From Pseudomonas frederiksbergensis (lineage in GTDB: Bacteria; Pseudomonadota; Gammaproteobacteria; Pseudomonadales; Pseudomonadaceae), in NCBI RefSeq assembly GCF_000802155.2, contig NZ_JQGJ02000002.1:372001-436000 (forward strand): DNA of 64,000 nucleotides, given 5' to 3'. Position 1 is the stretch's first letter, and each line of letters begins with the position of its first letter. A program made the position numbers and the translations under genes. This document shows positions 26,128-35,643 of the stretch, piece after piece. The notes beneath the pieces were generated by a model that worked only from the letters and a program-made list of their open reading frames with translations, ran no database searches and was not told the DNA's origin.

Positions 26128-26460
26128 ATGAAAAATTTAAGAGTTATAGCCGCACTTTCGATTTTGACCATTTCTTCTTTTGCCATGGCAGAAGGCGGTG
26201 CTGATCGTGTTTATGGTCGGATGATTCAGGCTAATGAGCAGTCCATGCAAGAGTATGCTGCTGCTAACGGAAAGAATCCGCCCGAAGTTATTCATTACCG
26301 CTACGGCATGAAGCTAGATATCGCTAAGGTCGTGGCCACTACCTCAACGGACTCTAGCTGCAATGTGATGCCGGCTCAGATGACCTACGAGGACTCCAAC
26401 GGCGATCTGAATATTCTTGAATACCGGGCAGCCGGGACAGGTTGCCGGAATCAAAACTAA
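26128..26460 (+). CDS. DUF2790 protein with PtrA-type N-terminus
   Basis: A 110-residue exported protein. The signal peptide ends at ALA-like FAMA, and the mature protein starts AEGGADRVYGRM, the same opening as PtrA at 32832-33038 and the related protein at 43364-43723. The C-terminal half (VIHYRYGMKLDIAKV to YEDSNGDLNILEYRA) is the DUF2790 domain, known as small periplasmic Pseudomonas proteins that are often copper-induced; the function is unknown. Codon use is more A/T-rich than in its neighbours. A possible CopR box lies upstream. Confidence 0.82.
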   Translation: MKNLRVIAALSILTISSFAMAEGGADRVYGRMIQANEQSMQEYAAANGKNPPEVIHYRYGMKLDIAKVVATTSTDSSCNVMPAQMTYEDSNGDLNILEYRAAGTGCRNQN

Positions 26461-26616
26461 TAAATGACATCGCGCTGACTGAAAAGTAATTTTCAAGTCA
26501 CCCTGACGTTATTTGGCATGTGGAAATATGACCAAGGCGCGCCTGGCTATGCCCGGCGCGCTTGGCACATATATGCGACCACACAATGACAACTGCCAAT
26601 AACATCAGGAGCATTT

Positions 26617-27942
26617 ATGAATAACAGGACCCTGTTAGGACTGTCTCTGCTCGCTCTGAGCGTCAGTACTGGGCAAGCTGCAATGGCCGCCGGCGAGAAA
26701 GGCGAGGGATTTATCGAAGGCAGCAGCCTGACCATCCTCAATCGAAACCTCTACTTCAACCGCGATTTCCGTAAAGGCCAGTCCAGCAGCTCGGGTAATG
26801 GCTATTCGGAGGAGTGGGCGCATGGCGTGATAGGCCGATTCGAGTCTGGCTTTACCGAGGGCACCGTAGGTTTTGGTGTCGATGCCTTTGCCATGCTAGG
26901 ACTCAAACTTGACACCGGCGACGGCCGTTCCGGGGCCGGCGGCTCAGTCGATGTGATGCCTTACAACAGCCTCGGGCAGGCGGAGGACAACTACTCCAAA
27001 CTGGGGGGTGCGGTGAAAGCTCGGTTCATGGATACCGAGATCAAGGCAGGCGACGTCTTTCCTGTCAGCCCGGTCGTCCAATACGGTGATGCGCGGCTGT
27101 TACCGGAGAGCTTCCGAGGTGTCACCGTGGTCAACAGCCGCGTGGAAGGATTGTCGCTTCAAGGCGGTCGCCTCCACTCGATGAGCCAACCCAATACCAG
27201 CAGCATGCGCGACGGCTTCGCTACCTTCTACGCGGGCGAAGTGGACTCGCCATGGATCGCCTATTTCGGTGGTGATTACACGCTTAATGACAACGTCGGC
27301 TTTAGTCTCTACACCAGCCGCCTCAAGGATGCCTGGAATCAATATTACGCGGGCACCACGCTGAGCTACCCGCTTGCGGACGATGTCGCCTTGATCGGCG
27401 GGCTGAACTACTACAAGGCGGTCGATGAAGGGAGGCAGCTCCTCGGGAGCTTCGATAACAACATCTGGAGCGGCAAGGTCGGCATCCAATTCGGCGCTCA
27501 TACAGTGCTGGTGGGTCTCCAGCGCAACAATGGCGATGATGACTTCGACTACTTGCGCCAATCGGACTCCATCTACCTCGACAACTCCATCCAGTACAGC
27601 GACTTCAACTCGCCGAAGGAGAAGTCATGGCAAGTGCGCTATGACCTGGATATGGAGCCTTTCGGTGTGCCTGGATTGAGCTTCATGACTCGATATGCCC
27701 AGGGCTGGGATGCCGACTACAGCAACGCCAACGAAGTCTATATGCGCCGTGATGACAACGGCGATCCGTTGACCAACCAGAAGCGCTGGGAGCGGGACAT
27801 CGAGGCCAAGTACGTTGTGCAGTCTGGGTCGTTGAAGGACATGTCCTTTCGCATTCGACAAGCCACGACTCGCGCCACCGACTTCGAGTCGGATTTGGAT
27901 GAGTTCCGCCTGATTGTCGAGTACCCGCTGGAAGTTCTCTAA
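26617..27942 (+). CDS. OprD family outer-membrane porin
   Basis: A 441-residue 18-strand porin of the OprD family. The signal peptide spans residues 1-24 (LSLLALSVSTGQAAMA), followed by GFIEGSSLTILNRNLYFNRD, the family's first strand, and a C-terminal strand ending in VEYPLEVL. The gene lies between the DUF2790 gene and the copper operon. OprD members take up small basic or carboxylated solutes; copper-linked OprD-type porins occur in Pseudomonas copper islands, where lower or altered porin content is tied to copper tolerance. The substrate here is not readable. A hairpin (27952-27977) and a strong terminator follow. Confidence 0.9.
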   Translation: MNNRTLLGLSLLALSVSTGQAAMAAGEKGEGFIEGSSLTILNRNLYFNRDFRKGQSSSSGNGYSEEWAHGVIGRFESGFTEGTVGFGVDAFAMLGLKLDTGDGRSGAGGSVDVMPYNSLGQAEDNYSKLGGAVKARFMDTEIKAGDVFPVSPVVQYGDARLLPESFRGVTVVNSRVEGLSLQGGRLHSMSQPNTSSMRDGFATFYAGEVDSPWIAYFGGDYTLNDNVGFSLYTSRLKDAWNQYYAGTTLSYPLADDVALIGGLNYYKAVDEGRQLLGSFDNNIWSGKVGIQFGAHTVLVGLQRNNGDDDFDYLRQSDSIYLDNSIQYSDFNSPKEKSWQVRYDLDMEPFGVPGLSFMTRYAQGWDADYSNANEVYMRRDDNGDPLTNQKRWERDIEAKYVVQSGSLKDMSFRIRQATTRATDFESDLDEFRLIVEYPLEVL

Positions 27943-28030
27943 CCCTGGCAAGCGAGCGGGTTGATTGCCCCGCTCGCTCCTTGGTCCTGCTGTCCCCTCG
28001 TAGTGCTCCTTTGGTTTGGAGACAGCCCTT

Positions 28031-28052
28031 GGCGCCCTAGGGCGCCTTTTTT
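28031..28052 (+). terminator. Rho-independent terminator after oprD
   Basis: GGCGCCCTAGGGCGCC is a self-complementary 16-mer followed by six T. A GC-rich hairpin without a T run (GCGAGCGGG/CCCGCTCGC, 27952-27977) precedes it. Together they separate the porin from the convergent copper operon. Confidence 0.85.
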
Positions 28053-28120
28053 ACTTAGGTTAAAGGACGTATGAAAATGAGTCGGCCACTACACACAAGC
28101 GGCCGTGCTGGCAGGCAGTA

Positions 28121-28564
28121 CTACTGGGCGGGATATTCTGCAACGACCTGATCAGAACCCGTCTTGGTCAAGCCAATGACCTGGTAGGCATGCTGTACGC
28201 CATCGACTTCCATGCCGGGGGAGCCCGCCGGCATCCCGGGAACAGCGATGCCCAGCAGATCATCGCGCTTGGTGAGTTCGATGACCTGAGCCGCCGGCAC
28301 ATGACCTTCGACGAACTTGCCGTCAATCACCGCGGTGTGGCAAGACGCTAACCGTGGCGCGACGCCCAGTCTTTGCTTCACTGCTGTCATGTTGCTTTCA
28401 ACATGGTCGACGACTTTGAAGCCATTCGCTTCGAGGTGTGAAATCCACTTCTTGCAACATCCGCAATTGGCATCACGATGGACATCAATCGTCAGGGCAT
28501 CAGCTGCTTGAACCGCAGACGTGACGGAGAGAGCGGCCAGTAAGGCCAGATATTTAGCTTTCAT
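28121..28564 (-). CDS. DUF411 metal-binding exported protein
   Basis: A 147-residue protein with a signal peptide (KYLALLAALSVTSAVQAA) and the DUF411 pattern: RDANCGCCKKWISHLEANGF, then LASCHTAVIDGKFVEGHVPAAQV. The CGCC motif suggests copper binding in the periplasm. The ATG at 28564 overlaps the stop of the cytochrome gene by 11 bases, and the long in-frame extension to 28684 lies inside that gene, so the shorter start was chosen. It is the last gene of the copA operon. Confidence 0.87.
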   Translation of the reverse strand: MKAKYLALLAALSVTSAVQAADALTIDVHRDANCGCCKKWISHLEANGFKVVDHVESNMTAVKQRLGVAPRLASCHTAVIDGKFVEGHVPAAQVIELTKRDDLLGIAVPGMPAGSPGMEVDGVQHAYQVIGLTKTGSDQVVAEYPAQ

Positions 28565-29396
28565 GTACGTGCTCTTTGCCATCGGCGTGGGTGTGGGTCT
28601 TGGGCGAGGCGTTCGGAGCCTGCTCGGCGTGATGATCACCTCCGTTGGACGACGCCTCATCTCCAGCATGGTGGTCATCGCCACTCATATCCGAATGGTG
28701 ACCTGCCTTAGGTGCGGAGCCACCCTCGCTATCCGTAGCCGCGGCATCGTGATGACCAGGCTCTCCAGCATCACCTGATCCATGATGGTCATCGCCACCG
28801 CCACTATTGTCATGATGGCCAGGCTTGTTGTCGCCGTGCTGTCCTTCATGGTTATGCATCTGCGTTTCCCCACCACCGTGCTGATGGCCGCCACTGGATG
28901 CGACGAGTGTTTGGTATTGCTTGGCATCCATCGTCGGCAGTTGGTTGAGGAAGGCAACCATGCCCCAGATGTACTCGTCTCCCATGCTCTTGCCCCACGC
29001 AGGCATACCCGTTGCCTTGATGCCATGCTTGATCACCCAGAACGCTGCTGACGGATTGCCATCGACACCGATCTTGGCGAGGTTGGGGGGCGCAGGATAA
29101 AGCGATTGGCTTAGCTCGGTCTCCGCCACACCTGGCGCCAAATGACAGCCGATACACATGGAGTTGTAGTTGCCCGCACCGGCGCGAATAAGAGCTTGAT
29201 CATCCAGGTTGGGAACCTCGATGTCCCGCGAACGGACTTCGATAGAGCGGTCACGGGCCATCGTGAGAAACGCATGCACTGCAGGAAAATGGGGATCGTC
29301 GGCCCCCACGTTGACCACGCCAAAGTAGGCGCCGGCCAGGACAGCTGTGCTACCGACCACGCCGGCCGCCACCAAAGTTTTAATTGTTCTTTTCAT
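28554..29396 (-). CDS. c-type cytochrome with His-rich tail, cop operon
   Basis: A 280-residue exported protein. An N-terminal membrane or signal segment (TLVAAGVVGSTAVLAGAYFG) is followed by one haem-c site, CIGCH, near residue 80, and an axial Met in ATGMPAWG. After about residue 165 the protein becomes almost a pure His/Gly/Asp stretch (HQHGGGETQMHNHEGQHGD and further), a probable metal-binding tail. Monohaem cytochromes of this kind occur in Pseudomonas cop clusters; whether it passes electrons from CopA or simply binds copper is unknown. It is followed with 11-base overlap by the DUF411 gene. Confidence 0.82.
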   Translation of the reverse strand: MKRTIKTLVAAGVVGSTAVLAGAYFGVVNVGADDPHFPAVHAFLTMARDRSIEVRSRDIEVPNLDDQALIRAGAGNYNSMCIGCHLAPGVAETELSQSLYPAPPNLAKIGVDGNPSAAFWVIKHGIKATGMPAWGKSMGDEYIWGMVAFLNQLPTMDAKQYQTLVASSGGHQHGGGETQMHNHEGQHGDNKPGHHDNSGGGDDHHGSGDAGEPGHHDAAATDSEGGSAPKAGHHSDMSGDDHHAGDEASSNGGDHHAEQAPNASPKTHTHADGKEHVHES

Positions 29397-29405
29397 GTCA
29401 GGTTC

Positions 29406-30497
29406 TCAAAACCACATCCGGATACCGGCGACAAAACGCGCCTCGTCTACATCACCGCCCTCGTCGCGCACCATGTCTGCCGTGTTGCCATAGGAGCGGC
29501 TCCAGGAAACCCCGATATAGGGGGCAAACTGCCTGACAATCTCGTAACGCAGACGCAAGCCGAGCTCGGTATTTGCCAACCCAGACCCCACACCTCGCTC
29601 AGGATCGTTCTTGCCGTAGAAGTTCATTTCGGCAGTTGGCTGGAGAATCAGCCGGTTGGTCAGCAGAATGTCGTACTCGCCCTCCAGTCGGGCAGCAGTT
29701 TGGCCATTCTCGCCGACGAAGGCCGTGGCTTCGGCCTCAAAGGCGTAAAGCGCCATGCCCTGGATACCGAAGGCGGCCCAAGTCTGCGGCGACTCCGGTT
29801 TGAAGTCCTGGCGAACGCCCGCGACGACATCCCACCAAGGGCCGATCGAGCGGCCGTACAGCAGCTGTAATTCAGCATCCTCGGTCACGCCGTTGGTACG
29901 CTCGCCTTCGGAGCGGAACCAGACCCGGTTGATATCACCGCCTACCCAGCCCGACGCATCCCAGGCCAGGGTGCTGCCCTCATCTGCGTCCTGGTATTCG
30001 AGCTGATCGAGCAGGAAAAAACTGTTGATGGCGCTGTCGTGAACCTTGTGGCCAGGTAATGGCGGGAAAGCCGCTTGGCGATCAGCATCCGTCAGAACGG
30101 GAATCGGCGTACGGCTGGTGGTTCTCGGGGCTTCAGCGGAGCCATGGTTCATCTTTGAATGATCCATGCCCTCCATCTGTCCTTGCATGGCGCCATGCCC
30201 CATCTTGCTGTGATCCATAGCCTGGGCCTTCTCTTGGCTCTGGCCGTGGCCCATCTGGCTATGATCCATGCTGCCCGAAGCACCCTGCATGGCACCATGG
30301 TCCATCTTGCTGTGATCCATGCCCTCCATCGGCGCTTTGGTAGCGCCGTGGCTCATCTGGCTATGGTCCATCGACATGGTGCCGTGCCCCATTGCCGAAT
30401 GATCCATTTCTTCCGCAGCCAAAGTAACGCCGCCGCTGAACGCACTCAGCGACACAGCCAGCGCCAAGAGAGATGGACGTGAAAACCTAGTGGTCAT
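29406..30497 (-). CDS. copB: copper resistance protein CopB
   Basis: A 363-residue outer-membrane protein. The signal peptide ends near GGVTLAAEE. The mature N-terminal third has at least six repeats of the MDHSxMGHG kind, each with Met and His copper ligands. The C-terminal barrel (from about [24 protein letters not shown] onward) is the CopB fold. It binds or sequesters copper at the outer membrane with CopA. The start at 30497 gives a proper signal peptide; it overlaps the stop of the small His/Met-rich gene upstream. Confidence 0.93.
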   Translation of the reverse strand: MTTRFSRPSLLALAVSLSAFSGGVTLAAEEMDHSAMGHGTMSMDHSQMSHGATKAPMEGMDHSKMDHGAMQGASGSMDHSQMGHGQSQEKAQAMDHSKMGHGAMQGQMEGMDHSKMNHGSAEAPRTTSRTPIPVLTDADRQAAFPPLPGHKVHDSAINSFFLLDQLEYQDADEGSTLAWDASGWVGGDINRVWFRSEGERTNGVTEDAELQLLYGRSIGPWWDVVAGVRQDFKPESPQTWAAFGIQGMALYAFEAEATAFVGENGQTAARLEGEYDILLTNRLILQPTAEMNFYGKNDPERGVGSGLANTELGLRLRYEIVRQFAPYIGVSWSRSYGNTADMVRDEGGDVDEARFVAGIRMWF

Positions 30498-30801
30498 GGT
30501 TCGAACCTGCTTCGGCTTCGGTGCCGCCATGCTTATCCATCATGTTTTCGTGATTCATGCCGTCATGCTTCATGTCTCCGTGATCCATGGCGCCATGATC
30601 CATATGCTGGCCAGCCGCCTTATCCTTCGACTGATCTGCGTGATTGCCACTGGCGGTCTTGGGCACAGCCGACTCGGCAGCATGTTGTTCGTGCTCACTG
30701 TGCCCCTCACCTGCCAACGAAACCGGTGCGTGCAGGGCAGCCAATAGGCTGAACATGACTGCGCTGCCAGCCAGGGCATTTCGCTTCATAAAAGTGCTCA
30801 T
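30487..30801 (-). CDS. small His/Met-rich exported protein between copA and copB
   Basis: A 104-residue protein with a signal peptide ([19 protein letters not shown]). The mature part is almost wholly His, Met, Asp, Ala and Lys ([11 protein letters not shown], then [19 protein letters not shown]), so it should bind several copper ions in the periplasm. The next gene copB overlaps it by 11 bases, and copA ends 12 bases upstream of it. The family is not named here; CopC-like folding is not evident. An internal ATG at 30789 is also a possible start. Confidence 0.7.
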   Translation of the reverse strand: MSTFMKRNALAGSAVMFSLLAALHAPVSLAGEGHSEHEQHAAESAVPKTASGNHADQSKDKAAGQHMDHGAMDHGDMKHDGMNHENMMDKHGGTEAEAGSNHDH

Positions 30802-30813
30802 CAGAAATCTCCT

Positions 30814-32637
30814 TTACTCATCCACACGAACTTCACGGAACATGCCCATTTCCATGTGGAGCAACAGGTGGCAGTGATAGGCCCAACGACCCAACGCATC
30901 GGCAGTCACTCGATAGCTGCGCTTGGAACCTGGCGGCATGTCGATGGTGTGTTTACGCACCAGGAAATTGCCGTTCGCATCCTCCAGGTCGCTCCACATG
31001 CCATGAAGATGGATCGGATGAGTCATCATGGTGTCGTTGACCAGCGTGATGCGAACACGCTCGCCGTACTTGAGGCGCAGAGGCTCGGCGTCAGAGAACT
31101 TGATGCCATCGAAGGACCAGGAGAATTTCTCCATGTGCCCGGTAAGGTGCAGCTCGATGGTGCGACTTGGTTCGCGACCATCCGGGTCGAGGAAGGTGCT
31201 GCGCAGGTCAGAGTACGTGAGGACGCGTCGGCCGTTGTCTCGCAAACCAATACCTGGGTCGTCCAACTTATGCGTTGGTGTCATGGTTTGCATATCGACC
31301 AGCGGGTTGTTGGTCTCTGAGGCTGGGTGTGCCTGCATGGCACCTGCCATGCCTGCCATGCCTGCCATGCCTGCCATGCCCGAATGATCCATTCCAGCCA
31401 TCTGGCTGTGATCCATGCCGGCCATGCCACCCTGCATGCTCCCATGATCCATGCCCGCCATACTGCCGTGGTCCATTCCGGCCATGTTCCCGTGATCCAT
31501 ACCGCCCATGCTGCCGTGATCCATACCCATGTCGCCCATGGCAATCAGCGGACGCGGGTCGGGGCTGGGTACTGGTGCACTCAACCCCTCCTGTACAGCA
31601 AGGGTGCCGCGCGCATAGCCAGTGCGGTCCATGGATTGGGCAAACACGGTATAGGCCTGTTCGCTGTCTGGTTCGATGATCACGTCGTAGGTCTCGGCCA
31701 CGGCGATACGGAACTCGTCGACGCTGACCGGTTTGACGTGCAGACCATCGGCCGCAACCACAGTCATCTTCAGGCCTGGGATGCGCACATCGAAATAGGT
31801 CATAGCCGAGGCATTAATGAACCGCAGGCGGATCTTTTCGCCTGGTTTGAATATGCCGGTCCAGTTGCCATCAGGTGCCTGGCCATTCATCAGGTAGGTG
31901 TAGGTGTAGCCACTGACGTCAGCGAGATCCGTCGGGCTCATCTTCATCTCGGCCCACATCTTGCGATCGGCTACGGCGGCGGACCAACCCATCTCGCTTA
32001 CGTCATCGATGAAGTCACCAACGGTGCGTTTGTGCTGGTTGTAGTAGTCCGACTGTTTCTTGAGCTTGGCCAGTACCCGCGTTGGATTTTCATCCGTCCA
32101 GTCGCTCAGCAACACGACGTAATCACGGTCGTAACTGAAGGGCTCGGGCTCCTTGGCATCGATGACCAGCGCACCGTATACGCCGACCTGCTCCTGGAGC
32201 CCAGAATGGCTGTGATACCAGTAGGTGCCGTTCTGGTTGACCTTGAACTTGTACTCATACATGCCATCAGGGGCGATGCCATGGAAGCTCAGGCCAGGAA
32301 CACCATCCATGTTCGCCGGCAGGATGATGCCGTGCCAATGGATGGAGGTGTCCTCCTTGAGGCGGTTGCGCACGCGCAATGTGACGGTATCGCCTTCGCG
32401 CCAACGAAGAATCGGCCCAGGGAGCGAGCCGTTGATGGTCATGGCCGTGCGCGCTGCGCCGGTGATGTTCACCGGGGTTTCACCGATGAATAGGTCGAAT
32501 TCGTTACCAGTCAGTACGTTGGGCTGGCCGGGGCTGTTCACCGCCCAGACCGGCGTGCGCCACAGGCCAAGTCCGCCGATAATACCGGTGGCTGCCAGGC
32601 CTTTGACGAAGGTGCGCCTTGTGGTTTTGCTTTGCAT
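30814..32637 (-). CDS. copA: copper resistance multicopper oxidase CopA
   Basis: A 607-residue Tat-exported multicopper oxidase; the twin Arg is in TRRTFVKG. Copper sites are visible as [26 protein letters not shown] and the terminal [13 protein letters not shown] Met-rich insert (residues about 370-440) has six MDH-type repeats (MDHGSM, MDHGNM, MDHSQM, MDHSGM and similar) followed by short MAG repeats, which should bind Cu(I). It oxidises Cu(I) in the periplasm and sequesters copper. It leads the operon copA-small His/Met protein-copB-cytochrome-DUF411, and a CopR box lies about 170 bases upstream. Confidence 0.95.
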   Translation of the reverse strand: MQSKTTRRTFVKGLAATGIIGGLGLWRTPVWAVNSPGQPNVLTGNEFDLFIGETPVNITGAARTAMTINGSLPGPILRWREGDTVTLRVRNRLKEDTSIHWHGIILPANMDGVPGLSFHGIAPDGMYEYKFKVNQNGTYWYHSHSGLQEQVGVYGALVIDAKEPEPFSYDRDYVVLLSDWTDENPTRVLAKLKKQSDYYNQHKRTVGDFIDDVSEMGWSAAVADRKMWAEMKMSPTDLADVSGYTYTYLMNGQAPDGNWTGIFKPGEKIRLRFINASAMTYFDVRIPGLKMTVVAADGLHVKPVSVDEFRIAVAETYDVIIEPDSEQAYTVFAQSMDRTGYARGTLAVQEGLSAPVPSPDPRPLIAMGDMGMDHGSMGGMDHGNMAGMDHGSMAGMDHGSMQGGMAGMDHSQMAGMDHSGMAGMAGMAGMAGAMQAHPASETNNPLVDMQTMTPTHKLDDPGIGLRDNGRRVLTYSDLRSTFLDPDGREPSRTIELHLTGHMEKFSWSFDGIKFSDAEPLRLKYGERVRITLVNDTMMTHPIHLHGMWSDLEDANGNFLVRKHTIDMPPGSKRSYRVTADALGRWAYHCHLLLHMEMGMFREVRVDE

Positions 32638-32805
32638 GCCGTTTTGTCCAATCCGTCAAATGAGCCGGTGATGGTGTGCCCGGTCTCGGGTTCATGGCTG
32701 CTTCAATGTCGGGGATTTACCCCTCAACTTTCCACGTCGGTGCATTGCACAATGCCTTACCGACGATGAGCAGTATGAAACTGCCATATCCCAACCATCC
32801 GGGTG

Positions 32806-32822
32806 ATTACATTTCTGTAAGG
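32806..32822 (-). promoter_or_regulatory. CopR box upstream of copA
   Basis: ATTACATTTCTGTAAGG on the plus strand; read on the minus strand it gives CCTTACAGAAATGTAAT, which resembles the cop box I recall from Pseudomonas syringae. It sits between copA and ptrA and points to copA. Confidence 0.65.
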
Positions 32823-32831
32823 TAGATGACT

Positions 32832-33038
32832 TCAGCAGTTGGTGTGCTCTGCTTGCTCGGTTGGACTGCTGGCTACAGGAGCCTCAACTTTCTGCTGCTG
32901 GGCCACCCGGTAGGCCTCCAGAGACGTCTGGCGTGCCTGCTCCATGCGCGCGAAGGTTCGGTCAGCACCACCTTCAGCCATTGCCAAGCTGGAGATGCTC
33001 AGAGCAGTAACTACAAGCAGAGCTTTGATCGATTTCAT
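32832..33038 (-). CDS. ptrA: PtrA-like periplasmic copper-responsive protein
   Basis: A 68-residue protein with a signal peptide (IKALLVVTALSISSLAMA) and mature N-terminus AEGGADRTFARMEQARQTS, as in PtrA of P. aeruginosa, a small periplasmic protein induced by copper through CopRS and linked to copper tolerance. The ATG at 33038 is preferred over the upstream in-frame start at 33074 because the signal peptide then begins properly. A CopR box lies at 33144-33160, between this gene and the bufferin cluster. Confidence 0.82.
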   Translation of the reverse strand: MKSIKALLVVTALSISSLAMAEGGADRTFARMEQARQTSLEAYRVAQQQKVEAPVASSPTEQAEHTNC

Positions 33039-33143
33039 TTTGGGTATTCCTCGTAAGTTAAGTGGTCCCTGCAACTGCAGAGGCCGAGCTTTAGGCTCGA
33101 TGTCACGTTAACTAAGAGGGCCTGTCAGCAACCTGAGCCGAAC

Positions 33144-33160
33144 ATTACAGTTCTGTCAGG
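33144..33160. promoter_or_regulatory. CopR box between ptrA and the bufferin cluster
   Basis: ATTACAGTTCTGTCAGG matches the box before copA at 13 of 17 positions and lies 106 bases from the ptrA start and 169 bases from bufA. Confidence 0.6.
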
Positions 33161-33328
33161 TTGCTATTTCTTTCTTGTAGCCCATCCAGAAGGCTCGGTA
33201 CTGTCTTTCATGCCCTCATAAAGCCTTGCGAATTTCTTGAGAGGGCATGCTCGGCAGCGATGCCTAAGCTACTCAGGGTCATTCGCACCCGCGGATAAGA
33301 CCACCAACAATTAAGAGAGATTGTCACT

Positions 33329-33589
33329 ATGTCGAATAAATCCAACGTCGCTACCGGTGCCGCTCTGGCTCTCGTGGCCGCCAGCCTGTTTGCTACCCTG
33401 CCTGTCCAGGCCGCCCAGGACACCAAAGCAGCTGAAGTGAAGTGCTTCGGCGTCAACGGTTGCAAGGGCCAGAACGACTGCATGACCGCCAAAAATGCCT
33501 GCAAAGGCCAGGGAGAATGTAAAGGCCAAGGTTTCAAGCTGATGACTCAGGCCAAGTGCGATGAGGCCGGTGGCAAGACCAGCGAATAA
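33329..33589 (+). CDS. bufA: bufferin precursor peptide (BufA1, DUF2282)
   Basis: An 86-residue peptide with a signal sequence (ALALVAASLFATLPVQAAQ) and a mature part containing six Cys in two repeats: KCFGVNGCKGQNDCMTAKNACKGQGECKGQGF and a last Cys in QAKCDEAGG. This is the DUF2282 arrangement of BufA1-type bufferins, whose Cys are modified by the MNIO enzyme encoded next to produce a copper-binding periplasmic peptide. The GAGAG leader lies close to the ATG. Genes bufB and bufC follow at 45 bases and 4-base overlap. Confidence 0.88.
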   Translation: MSNKSNVATGAALALVAASLFATLPVQAAQDTKAAEVKCFGVNGCKGQNDCMTAKNACKGQGECKGQGFKLMTQAKCDEAGGKTSE

Positions 33590-33633
33590 TGCCGTTGCGG
33601 GGAGTGCCTGCCACTCCCCTGCTGGAGTCTTGA

Positions 33634-34470
33634 ATGAGTAAGCGCAAAACACTGGGTTTCGGTCTTGGCCTTCGCAGTGAGTATTACCAGCAGATTCTTG
33701 AACAGCGACCTGCGGTCGACTGGTTTGAGATCATTTCCGAGAATTACCTGGTGGGCGGTGGCAAGGCCCTCTACTTTCTCGATGCGATTGGCGAGCAATA
33801 CCCGTTGGTGATGCACGGAGTATCGCTGTCGATCGGCGGTTCGCATAACCTGGACATGGGCTACCTACGACAGCTCAAGCAACTGGCGGACCGGGTACAG
33901 CCCCAGTGGGTTTCCGACCACTTGTGCTGGAGTCGCGGCAACGCCCATCAACTCCACGACCTGCTGCCGCTGCCGTTTACCCAAGAAAGCCTGCTGCATG
34001 TCGCCGCGCGGGTGCGTCTAGTGCAGGATGTTCTGGAACGTCCCATTGTGCTGGAGAACGTTTCTTCTTACGTGCAGTGGAAGACGTCCAGCATGAGCGA
34101 ATCGCAGTTTCTCTCGGAACTGAGTTTCCTGACCGGTTGCGAATTGCTCCTTGACGTGAACAACGTCTACGTCAGCGCACGAAATCAGGATTTCGACCCA
34201 TGGCAGTTCATCTTGGAATTGCCGCACGAGCGGATTCGTCAAATTCACCTGGCCGGGCATAGCGATTACGGGCAATACCTCATCGACACCCACGACCAGC
34301 CCATCGCTGACCCGGTTTGGGCGCTCTACAGCAAGACTTTGAGCTACTTGGGTCCAACGTCGACGTTGATCGAGCGGGATGATCATTTTCCACCGTTCGA
34401 GGATCTGTTATCCGAGTTGGAGCATGCCCGAGCTATCGCCAATGGCGTGATATCGAGGGCAACCCTTTGA
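33634..34470 (+). CDS. bufB: MNIO family bufferin maturase BufB (DUF692)
   Basis: A 278-residue TIM-barrel protein of the DUF692/MNIO family. The iron ligands fit the clustered His, Asp and Glu in GVSLSIGGSHNLD, SDHLCW, ENVSSYVQW, LLLDVNNVYV and QIHLAGH. The enzyme uses a multinuclear iron centre and oxygen to turn peptide Cys into thiooxazole-type residues. It sits between bufA and bufC, overlapping bufC by four bases. The start is supported by the family-typical KTLGFGLGLRSEYYQ opening. Confidence 0.9.
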   Translation: MSKRKTLGFGLGLRSEYYQQILEQRPAVDWFEIISENYLVGGGKALYFLDAIGEQYPLVMHGVSLSIGGSHNLDMGYLRQLKQLADRVQPQWVSDHLCWSRGNAHQLHDLLPLPFTQESLLHVAARVRLVQDVLERPIVLENVSSYVQWKTSSMSESQFLSELSFLTGCELLLDVNNVYVSARNQDFDPWQFILELPHERIRQIHLAGHSDYGQYLIDTHDQPIADPVWALYSKTLSYLGPTSTLIERDDHFPPFEDLLSELEHARAIANGVISRATL

Positions 34471-35258
34471 GCCTAAGCGCCTTACAGACTGCATTTGAAA
34501 CTTACCTGACAGATGGTGCCCTGCCCTCCAACGAGCTTTTGGAGCAAGTCCGGGGTTGCACTGCGCTGAGTGCCCTCGAAGGCCTGCGGATCTACCATAA
34601 CGCCTATCGCTCGCGCCTGCTGGCGGTGCTGCGCGAGGATTTCCCGGCGCTGCAGCAATGGCTGGGAGAAGAGTCGTTCGAGCAACTCGCACTGGCCTAT
34701 ATCGCCGCCTGGCCACCGCGGCATTTCAGCATTCGCTGGCTGGGTGAAAAGCTGCCCGAGTTCATTCGCAGCTACATTGCGGAACCTCAACTTTCACCGA
34801 TGCGCGAACTCGCGGAGCTGGAGTGGGCTTTTACACTGGCTTTCGATGCTCAGGATGTCGAAGCGCTTTCACTGCAGGCCATCAGTGAGTTTTCGGCTGA
34901 AGACTGGGTTTCATTCAGGGTTTCCCTGACTCCATCTGCCAGATGGCTGCGATTGCAGTACAACACCCTGGCGCTGTGGAAGGCTGCCAAGTCTGGGGAT
35001 CTGCTTCCCGTTGCCACCCAACCAGCCGGGAATCGAGACTGTCTGGTCTGGCGTCATAACCTCGTATGCCAGTACCGAAGCCTGGAGCCAGAAGAGGCGT
35101 CAGCATTGCGGTTTTTCGTCGAGGGTGGATCGTTCGCCGAACTCTGCGAGTCATTGAGCGCAACACATGGAGAGCAAGCCCCCCTGCAGGCCGCAACTTG
35201 GTTGAAATTGTGGGTCAACGAAGGTTTGCTAAAGCTCAGGGCAACTATTCACGAATGA
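34467..35258 (+). CDS. bufC: BufC partner protein (DUF2063)
   Basis: A 263-residue protein. Residues about 1-100 match the DUF2063 domain: LQTAFETYLTDG, then RIYHNAYRSRLLAVLREDFPALQQWLGEE. The C-terminal part is less conserved. In bufferin and related MNIO systems this protein acts as a recognition partner that brings the precursor peptide to the maturase. The start overlaps the bufB stop (4 bases). Confidence 0.88.
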   Translation: MSLSALQTAFETYLTDGALPSNELLEQVRGCTALSALEGLRIYHNAYRSRLLAVLREDFPALQQWLGEESFEQLALAYIAAWPPRHFSIRWLGEKLPEFIRSYIAEPQLSPMRELAELEWAFTLAFDAQDVEALSLQAISEFSAEDWVSFRVSLTPSARWLRLQYNTLALWKAAKSGDLLPVATQPAGNRDCLVWRHNLVCQYRSLEPEEASALRFFVEGGSFAELCESLSATHGEQAPLQAATWLKLWVNEGLLKLRATIHE

Positions 35259-35309
35259 CCCGGAACCTATAGGCTAGCGGCTTCTCTTTGGCCACTCCCG
35301 AGCGCGTCT

Positions 35310-35624
35310 ATGACACACCGCATCATTCATTTCAAACAGCAAGCCTTGCTGGACCCAGAGACTTACCAGGCGATGCTGGCCGACGGCGTCGGTCATTGGG
35401 AGGCGCTTGTAGGAAAAGTCGTCGGAATAGAAGACGAGAAAAGCCACGAGTTCGCCGCATTGAAAAGCCTGTTCAAGCGAAAGCGCTACTCCTATGACAC
35501 GCTGGAAATGCGCGAGCCAGGCGATCACTCAAACTGGCTTCGCGGCCGAGATGGGGATGAAGGTATTACTAACGAGGTCACCAGTATTCACGGGCTGAAA
35601 GAGCTCTCAGAACTGGAGATTTAG
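35310..35624 (+). CDS. hypothetical protein after bufC
   Basis: A 104-residue soluble protein, mixed charge, no signal peptide, with a predicted helical opening (HRIIHFKQQALLDPETYQAML) and an acidic C-terminus (GITNEVTSIHGLKELSELEI). The family is not recognised. It is on the same strand as the bufferin genes with a 51-base gap and could be the last gene of that operon or a separate gene. Confidence 0.55.
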   Translation: MTHRIIHFKQQALLDPETYQAMLADGVGHWEALVGKVVGIEDEKSHEFAALKSLFKRKRYSYDTLEMREPGDHSNWLRGRDGDEGITNEVTSIHGLKELSELEI

Positions 35625-35643
35625 TCGGTCGGCAGGCCAGCGC

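Noticed and set aside
28071..28151. 26-codon ORF after TAAAGGA near the end of the DUF411 gene
   Set aside because: It overlaps the 3' end of the DUF411 gene on the other strand, has no recognisable features, and lies after a terminator.
30150..31540. Short tandem repeats that could suggest a CRISPR array
   Set aside because: The repeats are coding (MDHSxMGHG and MDHGSM units) in copB and copA, vary in spacing and are not separated by unique spacers.
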